From Mauremys mutica (taxonomy: Eukaryota > Chordata > Testudines > Geoemydidae): 64,000 nucleotides of DNA. Location of the stretch: the NCBI RefSeq assembly GCF_020497125.1, contig NC_059074.1, positions 194,030,915-194,094,914 of the forward strand, given 5' to 3'. A program made the position numbers and the translations under genes. The notes beneath the pieces are model-generated. The model was not told where the DNA came from. It made no database searches and was given only the letters and a program-made list of their open reading frames with translations. Below, piece by piece: positions 48,631-60,139 of this stretch; positions within the stretch are counted from its first letter, which is position 1, and the number at the start of each line of letters is the position of its first letter.

Positions 48631-50330
48631 CTCTGACCCTGCTCTGAGCATATGTCAATCTACTATGCTGTGGGTTCTGGGATGCCAGCCAATCGGTGGT
48701 CCAATTAAGGAACAAGCCTCAGAGTACAAGGAAGCTTAATATGAGAGGCAACCTGATACTCAAAGATGTGCTGAACCTTGTGAAACTTCAAAGATAGTGG
48801 GGAAGGAGGCAGAGAAACCCAGAGTGGCAAAAACAGAGTAAGGAGCAAGCTTCTAGAAACACATCTGAACTGAAACTCGATCACTATTTCTATCTCACAG
48901 CAAAAATAATTGCTGAAAAATCCTTTAACTTCTATTAGGCTCTCTGAGGTATTTGTGCATTACCTACAAGGCAGCATATACAAAAAATATGGGGTGTAAG
49001 CTCCAGCTGATCAGTTTCAATTACTTTAACAATGATCTGAGAAGTAAAAAATTTCCCCAATCACTACGAATCTTTATAAGCAGTGAAATAAACACCAACA
49101 TGCCTTTTTCCAACAGCTGGAAAATTATGCTATGATTGAAATGACATCATTCTTTTTCTTATGGAAAATTTTGGCTCCAAGCGGTCGGAGAGAAATTGGG
49201 TGATGTCCTGGAGACAGTACTGGGCAGAAGTGGGGAAACCAAAATGATGAAAGGAAATGCCTTGAAAACATTTTTTCTTAAGGAAAGAATCTATAGGTTC
49301 TTCAAAAAATAAATTCAGAAATTTTGACAATGGAAAACCCACTGTTTGCCAGTGTTTTCCAAGCTTCCACAGATCTAAGGACATCTCAATAGAAGATTTT
49401 TATCTTAAAGTTTACCCGTTTTTCCTTATTTCATTTTTCCCTCTCTGCTGTTATTACACCACTGAGAAAACACACGTACAAATACCATAGTCAGAAAAAC
49501 ATGTGTTGCAGTAACTACAACTCAAACAGACCCATAAACACACAAGACTGAAACTGCATAAAGTTCCACATAGAATATGCTGCTATCCTCATTGTATATG
49601 GAATTCACTGAAAACAGAGGCTGTGTCCTAACTATTTACAGGTCCAAGACACAAAATTCCTGATTTGAAGCACCAATATTTGTTAGCATTCAGATCTGGA
49701 GTTTTGGCCTGAGCCTATTTCTTGTCAAAGCTTTGAATAACATTGTTTTTGTAGCTATGAATGCAAGTTTAACTCTACTCTTTTATACATTTTGTTTTTC
49801 AATTCCAGTGCTGTGTCAATAGGAAGGTAGCAAACTTAATATAATTGCTCAAGTCCTAGCCACAATGGAGTACCTTACTGTGTTACTTAGCACTGTGTTT
49901 GCAAATGACTGTCACACACACTGATGACAGAATCATACTTGAGAAACATTCCTGAACATGTTTGTTTTTAGCACAGTTTTGGGTGCTCCAGGGACCAATC
50001 CAAAGTCACTGATGTCAAAAGAAGCCTTTCCGTTGTCTTTGGACGAGGCACTGAATGTGGACAAGACTTTGCTATAAACCACCATGTTCATCCAAATCAT
50101 ACTTGAGACAAACCTCAAGCAGTATTCGAGAATGTTGCAAAACATGGCTACATGTTGCAATTGTGCTGAGTACAGAGAAAACATGAATGGAGGTAGCCAT
50201 AGCTAAAAATGGTTTTAAGCTTAGTTTCAACAAATGGTGTGGACAGGGCCTGACGTTAAATGTTGTACAACTACTGGTAAATTTCCAGGGCAGAGAGTAT
50301 TTTCTACAAGAGTAGAACACACAATTCTAC
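48631..50330. other. Gene-free stretch
   Basis: No element or exon recognised. The minus-strand open frames at 49130-49384, 49933-50184 and 50072-50320 have no motif. Confidence 0.4.
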
Positions 50331-50398
<68 letters not shown>

Positions 50399-50399
50399 G
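50331..50399. repeat. (AAAG)n microsatellite, about 69 bp
   Basis: About 17 uninterrupted AAGA/GAAA tetranucleotides. It generates spurious low-complexity open frames on both strands (50234-50425 plus; 50227-50619 minus). Confidence 0.95.
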
Positions 50400-51660
50400 A
50401 CAATAGTTCCACTGAAACCCTATAAAGAAGTACAAAGTTCCTTTTATGTGCTGAATCCAATGGAGGCAGAGGGGTCTTGGGAAATCTTTTCAATACTCCA
50501 AAACTGGAACAAACATCACCTATAGTTATGGTTTGTATAAGCACATTTTCTTTCTTTTTTTTAAATGGAATAGTTGAGTAAGTAACCAAAGACAACCTAA
50601 GTAAATAGTCAAAGTGCAAGCAGAAACATGCCCCCCAGCAGGTATAACCTAAACACCCACCTTGTGGAGTTTGTCTACATTTTTTTCTAATGCAGTGGAA
50701 TGGAGTTCACATATTTTAACCTGACAGTCCCTATTTCATTTGTTAACTTTGCTTGCTGTCTTTTTTAGTAAGTGCCTCCACCCAGTTATTAACTTTTGCT
50801 CCCCTTAACAGCTCAATGGAGAAAGAACTTGCTCTCGAGCCCACAAGAAAGTCAGCGAAGGACTTACATTTGAAACCCCCATACAATTTTTCTTTTAAAA
50901 AAATCATGCATAAATGTGCATATCGCTTTAATGTATCAAGCCGTATATATACACACACAATTTTGTGTGATTTATATCCCTAATTAGATCCCAGTGGCAA
51001 CATTCATTCAGCTAACAATGCGTATCATAATCACCTTTTCTTCATAGAAATGATTTCCTTAACTTTGCATGCATAACTTAATAGCTTTTATTTTAAAAAC
51101 TCATGTTAGCAGCTTTCCTCTGGTAACCAGTAGGGGTGCTATGATAAGAAACTAATTTGCTGTAAAAATTGCTCATTTGTCAAATAGGCATTAAAATAAT
51201 TGTTCCCCTTTTGACTGTTACCCTGCTGTTTCCAGTCATTTTAAAAAACTAAATTATTTACTCATTTGAAAGTTCAGCTGTGCATATTTTAATTGATATT
51301 CCCTCACAGGACTCATATTGTTAATGACAATAATTAACCCGAAATGGCTGCTAAATAATTATGCTGAAAAGATATGAAGTATTTGTGCAGAAAGTAAAAT
51401 CAGCATTTGAGAAACCATCAAAATGTACAACTTCCATATTTTATGGCAAAGCACAGTAATAGTTCATAATCAAATTAAGGATGAAAAGGAAAATGGAGAT
51501 TATATGCTTTGATGCAGAATACTTTATGTTTCCAATATAGTTAGGTATTCTAGCTAACAATGAGTATTCAGTCATTTTAATAAGTCCCTAAGATTGGTAT
51601 TTTAGCTAGTAATATAAAGTATTCTCACACAGTTAGTAGAGTAGCAATATAGTAAACTAG
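50400..51660. other. AT-rich, repeat-free stretch; possible conserved non-coding DNA
   Basis: Positions about 50990-51650 are free of recognisable repeats and rich in TAATTA/ATTAAT-type motifs (for example CTAATTAGATC, AATTGATATTCCC, GACAATAATTAACCC) such as homeodomain factors bind. Conservation cannot be judged from one sequence. This is a candidate only. Confidence 0.25.
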
Positions 51661-51664
51661 CCAT

Positions 51665-51750
51665 TAATAATAATAAATAATAATAATACCACCTACCATT
51701 TATCTATTGCCTTTCATCTAGGAGACTGAGATCCCAAGGTGCTTTGGAGT
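51665..51750. repeat. (AAT)n tract and short MIR-like scrap
   Basis: ATAATAATAAATAATAATAATA (51666-51687) is followed by TATTGCCTTTCATCTAGGAG...CCCAAGGTGCTTTGGAG, which resembles the body of ancient tRNA-derived SINEs. The fragment is too short for a firm class. Confidence 0.4.
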
Positions 51751-51989
51751 TTATAAACTCAATAATGAAGGCTTTATTCAGGCCAGTCTCATTGACTTCA
51801 GTGAGAATAGTTACAGAATCTGCACGAGCAGGAGGAAACTTGTGGAGTCCTGCAATTAGTCTCCACTAGGGCTACAGGAAAGCTCTTGGAAACTCTTGGA
51901 CTGCAAAACTTCATGGGACCAAGGGAAACCAGAAAACAACTACATGTGGAGACATCTGCCTGTGGAACCCTCCTCCCCCTGTAAAGAAC

Positions 51990-53409
51990 AAAATTGTCTG
52001 ACACGTAGATGAACATAATTTGTTGGGGAATAGTCAACATCGTTTTTGTAAAAGGAAATCATGCCTCATCAATCTACTAGAATTCTTTGAGGGGGTCAAC
52101 AAGCATGTGGACAAGGAGGATCCAGTGGATTTACTGTACTTAGATTTTCAGAAAGCCTTCTACAAAGTCCCTCACCAAATGCTATTAAGTAAAGTAAGCA
52201 GTCATGGGATAAGAGGGAAGGTCCTCTCATGGATCGGTAACTGGTTAAAAGATAGGAAACAAAGGGTAGGAATAAAAGGTCAGTTTTCAGAATGGAGAGA
52301 GGTCAATAATGGTGTCCCCCAAAGGTCTGTACTGGGACCAGTCCTATTCAATATATTCATAAATGATCTGGAAAAAGGAGTAAAAAGCGAGGTGGCAAAA
52401 TGTGCAGATGATACAAAACTACTCAAGATAGTTAAGTCCCAGGCAGACTGCGAAGAGCTACAAAAGGATCTCTCAAAACTAGGTGACTGGGCAACAAAAT
52501 GGCAGAGGAAATTCAATGTTGATAAATGCAAAGTAATGCATATTGGAAAACATAATCCCAACTATACATATAAAATGAAGGGGTCTAAATTAGCTGTTAC
52601 CACTCAAGAAAGAGATCTTGGAGTCATTGCGGATAGTTCTCTGAAAACATCCACTCAATGGACAGTGGCAGTCAAAAAAGCGAACAGAATTTTGGGAATC
52701 ATTAAGAAAAGGATAGATAATAAGACAGAAAATATCATATTGCCTCTATATAAATCCATGGTATGCCCACATCTTGAATACCGTGTGCAGTTGTGGCCGC
52801 CCCATCTCAAAAAAGATATATTGGAATTGGAAAAGGTTCAGAAAAGGGCAAAAAAATTATTAGGGGTATGGAGCGTCTGCCATATAAGGAGAGATTAATA
52901 AGATTGGGACTTTTCAGCTTGGAAAAAAGATGACTAAGGGGGGATATGATAGAGGTCTATAAAATCATGACTGGTGTGGAGAAAGTAAATGCAGAAGTGT
53001 TATTTACTCCTTCTCATAACACAAGAATTAGGGATCACCAAATGAAATTAATAGGTAGCAGGTTTAAAACAAACAAAAAGAAGCATTTTTTCACACAACG
53101 CTTAGTCAACCTGTGGAACTCCTTGCCAGAGGATGTTGTGAAGGCCAAAAATATAACAGGGTTCAAAAAAGAACTAGATAAATTCATGGAGAATAGGTTC
53201 ATCAATGGCTATTAGTAAACATAGACAGGAATGGTGTCCCTAGTCTCTGTTTGCCAGAAGCTGGGAATGGGTGACAGGGGATGGATCACTTGATGATTAC
53301 CTGTTCTGTTCATTCCCTCTGGGGCACCTGGCTTTGGCTACTGTCGGAAGACAGTATACTGGGCTAGATGGACCTTTGGTCTGGCCCAGTATGACCATTC
53401 TTATGTTCT
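51990..53409 (+). mobile_element. 5'-truncated CR1 LINE, relatively well preserved
   Basis: CR1 sequence begins near 51990 inside ORF2 (HVDEHNLLGNSQHRF) and runs to the typical end (GGGCTAGATGGACCTTTGGTCTGGCCCAGTATGACCATTCTTATGTTCTG). CR1 copies are usually truncated at their 5' end by incomplete reverse transcription, as here. The reading frame is largely intact apart from one frameshift and one stop, so it is younger than the other CR1 copies in the window. Confidence 0.92.
52002..53215 (+). pseudogene. CR1 ORF2 fragment: reverse transcriptase C-terminal part
   Basis: In a complete CR1, ORF2 carries an endonuclease and a reverse transcriptase that copy the element RNA at the target site. 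Here the endonuclease and the start of RT are missing. Visible RT blocks are YLDFQKAFYKVPH (first catalytic aspartate), GVPQRSVLGPVLFNIFINDLE, and KCADDTKLLK, where the family has YADD, so the tyrosine of the catalytic box is cysteine. RDLGVIADSSLKTS follows. The frame ends at 52896-52898. A frameshift just before (about 52850-52868) moves the true frame to one reading MERLPYKERLIRLGLFSLEK, which meets a TGA at 52931-52933. It resumes to [25 protein letters not shown] and ends at 53213-53215. Confidence 0.9.
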
Positions 53410-53501
53410 GATGACACATTCCCTCTGCAGAGGAAAGGGGATAAAGATTCCACCACTGGAAAAAAAATCCAGTAGCAGCCACACTTGGCTGCCACTGTGG
53501 A

Positions 53502-53883
53502 CAGGCCTGGATTTAGGGGCAGGCAACCCTGGCAACCGCTTAGGGTGCCAGGCTTGGGGGGCGCAGGGCTCGGGGTGCTGTTTTTGTCATTACTGTCAAA
53601 AAGAAAAATAGAATGTTTGAAGTAACATGTTTCAGGTATTCCGTATGTGGGTTCATTTTTCACTAACCTCCTAGAATGTTCTGGACCTTTGCAGAATCTC
53701 GAAATCAACTGACAAAAAGTGTTCTGTTTTTGTTGCAAAATATTTGACAACAATGCCAAATCATTGCTTGCGCTTTCCAGGTACAATTACTGGAATAATT
53801 TAGCTGATGCTCTGAAGAAATATGAAAAGTCACCCAGCCATTTTAAGGCCTACTCCAAATGGATGCACAGTTCAATTTCTTGA
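53502..53883 (+). pseudogene. hAT transposon 5' part with TTF-type zinc finger remnant
   Basis: CAGGCCTGGATTTAGGGGC at 53502 resembles a hAT 5' terminus. Downstream, the open stretch 53713-53883 translates to a cysteine-rich segment (KVFCFCCKIFDN) followed by YNYWNNLADALKKYEKSPSH and FKAYSKWMH. This matches the layout of the TTF-type zinc finger at the N-terminus of many hAT transposases (two cysteines, a W..A spacer, then HxKSxxH, here with the first histidine replaced by tyrosine). The stop at 53710-53712 and others upstream interrupt the frame. The catalytic domain is not present, so only the 5' end of the element survives. Confidence 0.55.
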
Positions 53884-54015
53884 TGTTAGTACATTTCAGC
53901 TTTTCTAAAAATTAAAAGGTTTCTATAAGCTTAGAGGAAACAAATTTTTATTTGCTTATATATGGCCTGAATAAATACAGATTAACAGATCCTAATGTGC
54001 AAATTTATCATTTTA

Positions 54016-54036
54016 TCATAGAATCATAGAATCACA
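54016..54036 (-). repeat. CR1-type 3' tail repeat, (TCATAGAA)2
   Basis: TCATAGAATCATAGAATCA is the inverted form of the ATTCTATGA tandem found at CR1 3' ends. No CR1 body follows it, so only the tail remains or the element was cut away. Confidence 0.5.
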
Positions 54037-54041
54037 TCATG

Positions 54042-54476
54042 CAGCTCGGCCTCACTCCAGCACTCCAGCCAGGGTGCAGCTGCACCACACGGCTCCCAGA
54101 AGTCGTGCCATGGCTCTGCTCTGAGGGTTAGGGGCCACTCCCTGCCTAGGAGCTGGAGAAGGGACACGCCACTGCTTCTAGGAGCCACTTGAGGTAAGCG
54201 CCGTTCGGAGCCTGCACCCCTGAGCCTCTTCTCATGCCCCAACTCTCTGTCCCAGCCCTGATCCCCCTCCCATTCTCCAAACCCCTCAATCTCAGCATGG
54301 AGCACCCTCCTGCAACCCAAACCTCTCATCCCCAGCCCCACCCCAGAGCCTGCCCCACCAACCAGAGCCCTCACCCCCTCCTACACCCCAACCCCAATTT
54401 TGTGAGCATTCATGACCTGCCGTATAATTTCTATTCCCCGATGTGGCCCTCTGGCCAAAAAGTTTGCCCACCCCTG
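54042..54476. mobile_element. hAT-type non-autonomous element, right end intact
   Basis: The right terminus GGCCAAAAAGTTTGCCCACCCCTG (54453-54476) is the inverse of the widespread CAGGGGTGGGCAAACTTTTTGGCC hAT terminus. Upstream are CTCCTGCAACCCAAACC / CCCAGCCCCACCCCAGAGCC units like those in the hAT at 37342. The left terminus and target duplication (expected GTCTAGGG) are not found, so it is truncated on the left. Confidence 0.65.
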
Positions 54477-54483
54477 GTCTAGG

Positions 54484-56887
54484 GACAGCCCTGGCTGTGG
54501 GGACCCCACTGAAACAAAGCTGTTAGTGGAGGAGAATGAGGCTTTGTGCTTCAGACTCAGGGCATAAGGGAGCCATTTCCTCTTCTTCCAAAATGTGGCC
54601 TGGGAAGCAGGGAGGACTTATTTCTTGGAGCCTCCTTTATCCCCAGAAATGTTGCTGCGGGGAAGAAAGGGGGAGCACAGGCTGTGATTTTTCTTTTTGT
54701 TTGTGGTACAACATCACTGTGACAACACGCTCTAGCAACCGGTTTACATTTTGAAGTCTATGGATCAGATCCTGCTACCTAGCCTTTGTGCACCTGGTGA
54801 AGCTCACATACGGGTGGTGCAAAGGTGGCTCTATGACACCTTAATTCTCCCATTGATCCTGGGGCCAAAGGCCAGTCTCATAGTATAATCAAGAGCCGAC
54901 AAGGGGTCATTCCATCAGCTAGGGATTTGTAGGGCCCCTAACCATCTGCCCCCAGTCATTCCCCCTAGTCTAGGAGCTGATGAAAGTGTGGTGCAGGAAG
55001 GGCTGCACTGCAGTGGCTGTGGAAATCCTTCACTGGCTTTTTAAGCCAGGTTCAAGGTTCCAGCAGCACAAGTAGTATTGCTAGGTACAGGACCTATCTC
55101 TATATTTATGAGGAGGAGTGGTAGAGAGTTACTATTTTTAAATGAAAATTTACACCCTACCAGTCACCTCACACTTTTCTAATGTCTGGCAGCGTCCAGG
55201 GGACCTTTCTGATGTTGCTAATTCACCAGTGAGTAACTTCCCAACTGTAACACCTCCTCCCATGAACGGTTTATGTATCATTTTATTTGGAAAGGATTAC
55301 AATCTAATTCCTACCATAAAATGGAGAGGTTCATATGTATTTGCATGCCGAGCTGCTAAGTACATACATTCTCCATAATGTACATCTGAAAACAGAAAAG
55401 AGTTACTGATTCCTCTCATTTTTACTGTTACAGAACAGAGTCAGCTTGAATGAACAGTGTATCTGTTTGCAGGTTCAAATAGATTATGGCAGTAGGGCAG
55501 GGAATGTCGGCTGGCTCTCTAGGAGTTACATGCTTGGAATTTGAGGAAGCTACGTAACTTCCTGGTGCATCAGTTTAATACCTGTAAAACCTGCAAAATG
55601 GGTAGATTATCTACTTCACAGTGATGCCATAAAGCTTAATGAGAATAGTTAGGCAGTGTTACCACCTTTTGCAATTTTATTTCAAGTGTCGTAACATTTT
55701 CTGTCTATCAGAAAGTTGCAGTTCCTGGAGTCAATGGACTAAATGAGAATCTCAGCTTTCATTTAAAAAAATCAGCAACTTTCTAGTCTTCCTGATTGCA
55801 GAGAAAAGCAGAAAAATGTGAGCTCAGTGCATCCTAAAGGCTTAAAAGAAAGAAAGAAAGAAAGAAAGAAAGAAAAACAAAATGAAAAAAGTATTTTAAA
55901 TCATAATTTTTAGTCAATTCTAATGATTTGTGAATACTTTGGGTTGGAAAAAATATTATAGTGATTTTAGTTTTCCTGTTCAAAGAATGTTATTGCCATA
56001 TTTGCACGTTCCTTTTCAATTTCATCAATACTATGACTGTATGTATTTGCACATGCAAGACTAGGTTTTTGTACATGCAAACAGCAGCATTCAGAGCTTG
56101 TCAGCATAATTAGGTAGATCTCCTTGAAAATTTGGCCCGATTTATAAATAAATACTTTTGCCATCCACTAAATAATATTTTAAACAAATTATTTTACATG
56201 AAATAGCTTTGCCAGCGAACAGACAAAATGCATCTTTAGAAAAAGGGAAGTTTTTAATTGCTCAACCTATTTCTATTTTTGTCTAAAAAGTAAGTGCAAA
56301 ATATTATTGGCATCAGATGGCTCCCATTTTTCACTGGCCAGCAAAGCCCCATCTGCAAGCTCAGTGAGATCAGTAAACAGTGTAGGTTAAATAACTAGTT
56401 ACTAACATTTTCCTTGAGCTACAAAAATTTTAAACAAACAACAACAATTGTGATCGTAATAACCTCCCAGAGGTTAACAGCATGCAGGTGGTCAATCTGA
56501 ATTAAATGCAAAACAGACGGCCGCTACATTATAAACTGTTGATTCTCCCAGAGATCACAGCTCAATCTGCTTCAGAAATTGGGTCTTCTTTTTCAAAATC
56601 CTTAACGAAAGAACACATAAATGTCAAAACGACAAAAATAAGGAAGTGTGTCATAGACTAAGCATTTTAATGTCCTTTCTGGCTCACTTTTGCAGGCTGA
56701 ACTGTCTGTGTTTACCACGTTTGATGGCATCAGTACTTAGAGTGGCTGTGTGTATGTTTTTTTAATAGCTGAAATAAATGGAGATGGCACATCAAGGACT
56801 TTTTGATAGCTACCCAAAACTTTGCTGAGGGCTCGTATTTTAAACCCTGATATGATACATTTTATAGCTCATTTATGATACTACTTT
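54484..56887. other. Gene-free stretch
   Basis: An (AAAG)8 tract lies at 55844-55875. Positions about 56340-56750 look unique and could be conserved non-coding DNA, but this is untested. No exon recognised. Confidence 0.35.
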
Positions 56888-56960
56888 GCTGACCTTGTGA
56901 AATAGCTCAGGGTATTGGTAATGAGATATTGAACTGGAAACAGGTTCAAATCCAGATTAC
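56888..56960 (+). mobile_element. tRNA-derived SINE head
   Basis: TAGCTCAGGGTATTGGTAA (A box-like) and GGTTCAAATCC (a good RNA polymerase III B box, 56943-56953) are about 25 bp apart, as in tRNAs. Stems of a functional tRNA are not formed, so this is the promoter head of an old SINE. The tail is not recognised. Confidence 0.5.
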
Positions 56961-59263
56961 TAGTGACTGAAAAGCATTATTAATATCCTTTCAGTGACCT
57001 TAGTAAAATAAGTGGTGCACTCAAACCAGCTCCATATACGCATGTCACAAACACTATAAATGGCATTAACTAGACTTGGGGAGTGAGATCTCCCAGCCAG
57101 GGAGATGGCTCCTCAAGGTTCAAGGCTGAGGCATGTAGTGGGAACATGGGCACTGCCAGTGTCTGCTGCACCTATTCTGAAGATATACAACTTTTCAATT
57201 TCCAGGGCTGTCACCCTGACACTTTTCCTGAGTACTACATTCACTCAATTTTTACTTATAAATTAGTTTAAGGCGTGACAAAAAAAAGCAATTATTGGAA
57301 CTGAAACAAAATGTAGGGAGGAGACATCAAAAAGTCCCATCTCTTAAGCACTGCCTTGGGTAGGTTGCAGTGTGTATTGTTTGAGGGCTTTCAGGGAAGC
57401 ATCTGTCAAAGCTGAGCACTCTTTTGGGTTCTTCTGCTCATTCACTAGTACCATCAGGCAGCACACATCTGCAAAATAACATTATAGACTCCAAGACACA
57501 TGGTAGTTGTCGGGGGAAGGGGTAGATGCAAGGCGAACTTTTCTGCGGAACTGTAACTTGCAGCATATATGGAAGCAGCCGCAAAAGGCTCCATGGAAAA
57601 GCACCAGCAGTCCTGAAACCTGACACTGCTCAGAGATTCACATTCAAGTTGAATGTCCGCCAGTAAATAAATACAAATCTGTTGTCAGGGTGTTTCACAA
57701 TGACTAACTCTTTCAAAGTACTAATACTCATTCCCTGATGAAGCAATATCCCTCAAGGTACAATCACTTCTAAGTAGCCTACAACACTGCAAAATCATTC
57801 CAGTTCTCATGTGCTGCACCTTATTGTGGAATGAGTCACAGGCAGTTTCAGTGCCTTAATGCAGCTAATAAGGAGGAGCCAGTTAGCCCTGCAGCCACTG
57901 CAGCTACAAAATGGGTGTGTGGTAAGGTCAAGAATACACAGCGTCCAAAAATTCTGCACTAATTATCAAAGCAAATAGATAGAAAAAAATCACATTAGGA
58001 TATTATATCCTTTGACTTACTATCCTGGCGCCATTGGTGCACCATTAACAACCAGTGGTGTTTTATTTTAAATCACCTTCTATGTTTAGAGCACATATTA
58101 GGTCTCCCATTTATGTAAATCTATTCAACTTAACTACAAATAACTTAGGCCAGCAAAGGAGAATAAATACATATTTTGGAAAATCAGAGGTCTGAAAAAG
58201 ATACCGAAAGCAAATTGCCTTTTCAAAGATAAATTGACATGTGGCACAGTGAAGTCCTATTTTTAACTAAGCACCCATCTATTTTCCTTGTCATTTACAT
58301 GATGCACATTTCTTAATTTCGGCTGGGTGATCAAGGAGATGAAACCTGAGAGACTCACCATTAAATCAATAGCAGTACTTTGTGCAAGGAATGGAAGGAA
58401 CCCAATTTTGTCCCTCACCTAAAGCGATGGAGTCTTGAATACTTAATGATTCAATGATTCTATTACAAACAGAAACTCTGGTTCCAGCGCAAGGCAGGAA
58501 CATGGAGTGATGTACTACTAGGACAGAACTGGGTTCAGACTCTTCAGCCTCATTCCACATTACCTGCTAGGGATATATTATGGAATTTAGGGCCAGAAAG
58601 TGTGTTTTAGAATACAATGTATAGTGTTTCATAACTTGATTTAAATCAATTATACCATCTCTCACCGGAACATTCATAAGCTTCAAAAATAAAAAATATA
58701 AATGGAAACAGCTGCTGTGAATACTCTTTCCCCGGGATGGATTTCACTTGAACTCAATCAGCTTTCTCTTTGTAACACGCTGTTGTCATGCTGCACTGGA
58801 ACGCAGAATATACAGTACTGCAAGAGGTACTGCAAGGTAACTAAATTAGGAAAGAAGCAGAAGAATTAAATCCTTTTTTTGCTCTGGCTCGCCTGGGCAT
58901 GAACTCTGTGCAGGAATTAATTAATTCCTTTGGCGTAGAGAGGGAAAATGAGGTAGTTATTGGTATTCCAACAAAAAATAATAATTTATGATTATTTATT
59001 AAATTGCATAATCTTTCTGATTTATCCCCGCTTGAAGCCCTGTTATGCCATACAGCATAGATGTCTACAGCCTTGGGTATGAAGAATAGTTGCAGAAAGA
59101 GTGAGACATGCAACCAGAGTTCTAAGTTCTTTAATCTCTACATATAATGCATGTATAGGTTTTGGCATCATTCGGTTTAAAAGATTATTTGTAACTGAAT
59201 ATCACATCTTGATGCCTAGATACCATGACGGGTTGTTTCATAAATTAGAATAAATCAATAGAG
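56961..59263. other. Gene-free stretch
   Basis: No element or exon recognised. Confidence 0.4.
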
Positions 59264-59329
59264 TGAAATCTAGGCCCCATTGAAATCAATGGGAGTTTTG
59301 CCAGTGATTTTAATGGGGCCAGGATTTCA
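59264..59329. repeat. 66-bp foldback repeat
   Basis: Arms at 59264-59287 (TGAAATCTAGGCCCCATTGA...) and 59306-59329 (...TAATGGGGCCAGGATTTCA) pair at 21 of 24 positions. It is the clearest full-length member of the small dispersed palindromic family in this window. Confidence 0.7.
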
Positions 59330-60132
59330 TCCATAAAGTTTTCAGTTGTCCAGCACTGTGGTTGGTATATTAGTATTTCTGATTTCCCATGCAGCACTTC
59401 AGAAAACACCATCTTGAGATACAATTGTATATTTAACTTTCAGACATCGTAAGTTAAATATGAAAATACAGTACACTAAAGTAACAGAGGTCCTTGTTTC
59501 CTCTGACAAAAGCAAACTTCAAATTTAATTCACTCTGTCAGGCTATACATAGCTGTCAATCTTGAGGGATGGGCATGCGTCAAGGGCAGTATAGAGCTGT
59601 AAATTTTACAAGGGTAGCAGATGAACATTGAATGTACCATATCCAGAATGGAGTTAAGGATGTAATGACAGCCTTTACTCTCAATTTCTCTGCTTTTGTC
59701 AATTTAAACCAAACTGAATTTCCTTCCTTTTTTGTTATTTTTACCAAATATATTTTTAAAAGAGGGATCAAAACAAATGGCAACTCTATATTAAACCATG
59801 CCAAGATTCTCCAAGGATTGCTTTGTGATACATCAAAGTGAGCCATGGCTCATGTATCTGATGCCTCTTTGACACATCTCAATGCATCATCTGTTCAGCT
59901 TGACACATCCTTGAGGCACTACCACGTGGATGCATGACACAATATACCCCGCATGCTCCTTCAAAGCTGTTATACTGCCATATGGATATCGGCATTATCA
60001 AAACATTATGAAAAGAAACTTAGATACAATTTTCACCACAGTGCTGCAGAAGGATTGTGCCATTCTCCTGGTGTACAGAGGATGGGGTAGAGTGTATATG
60101 TGGGGCTGTCACAATATAAAAGTCCTGTGAAG
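59330..60132. other. Gene-free stretch
   Basis: No element or exon recognised. Confidence 0.4.
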
Positions 60133-60139
60133 TATTGTA

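Noticed and set aside
50227..50619. 130-residue minus-strand open frame with a long run of SFFLSFFL
   Set aside because: It is a translation of the (AAAG)n microsatellite at 50331-50399. The KKERKKER frame on the other strand has the same origin.
52280..52561. Minus-strand open frame of 93 residues at 52.3-52.6 kb
   Set aside because: Antisense shadow of the CR1 reverse transcriptase, which has clear family motifs on the plus strand.
56888..56960. A genuine tRNA gene
   Set aside because: A and B boxes are present but acceptor, D and anticodon stems do not pair. It is better explained as a SINE head.
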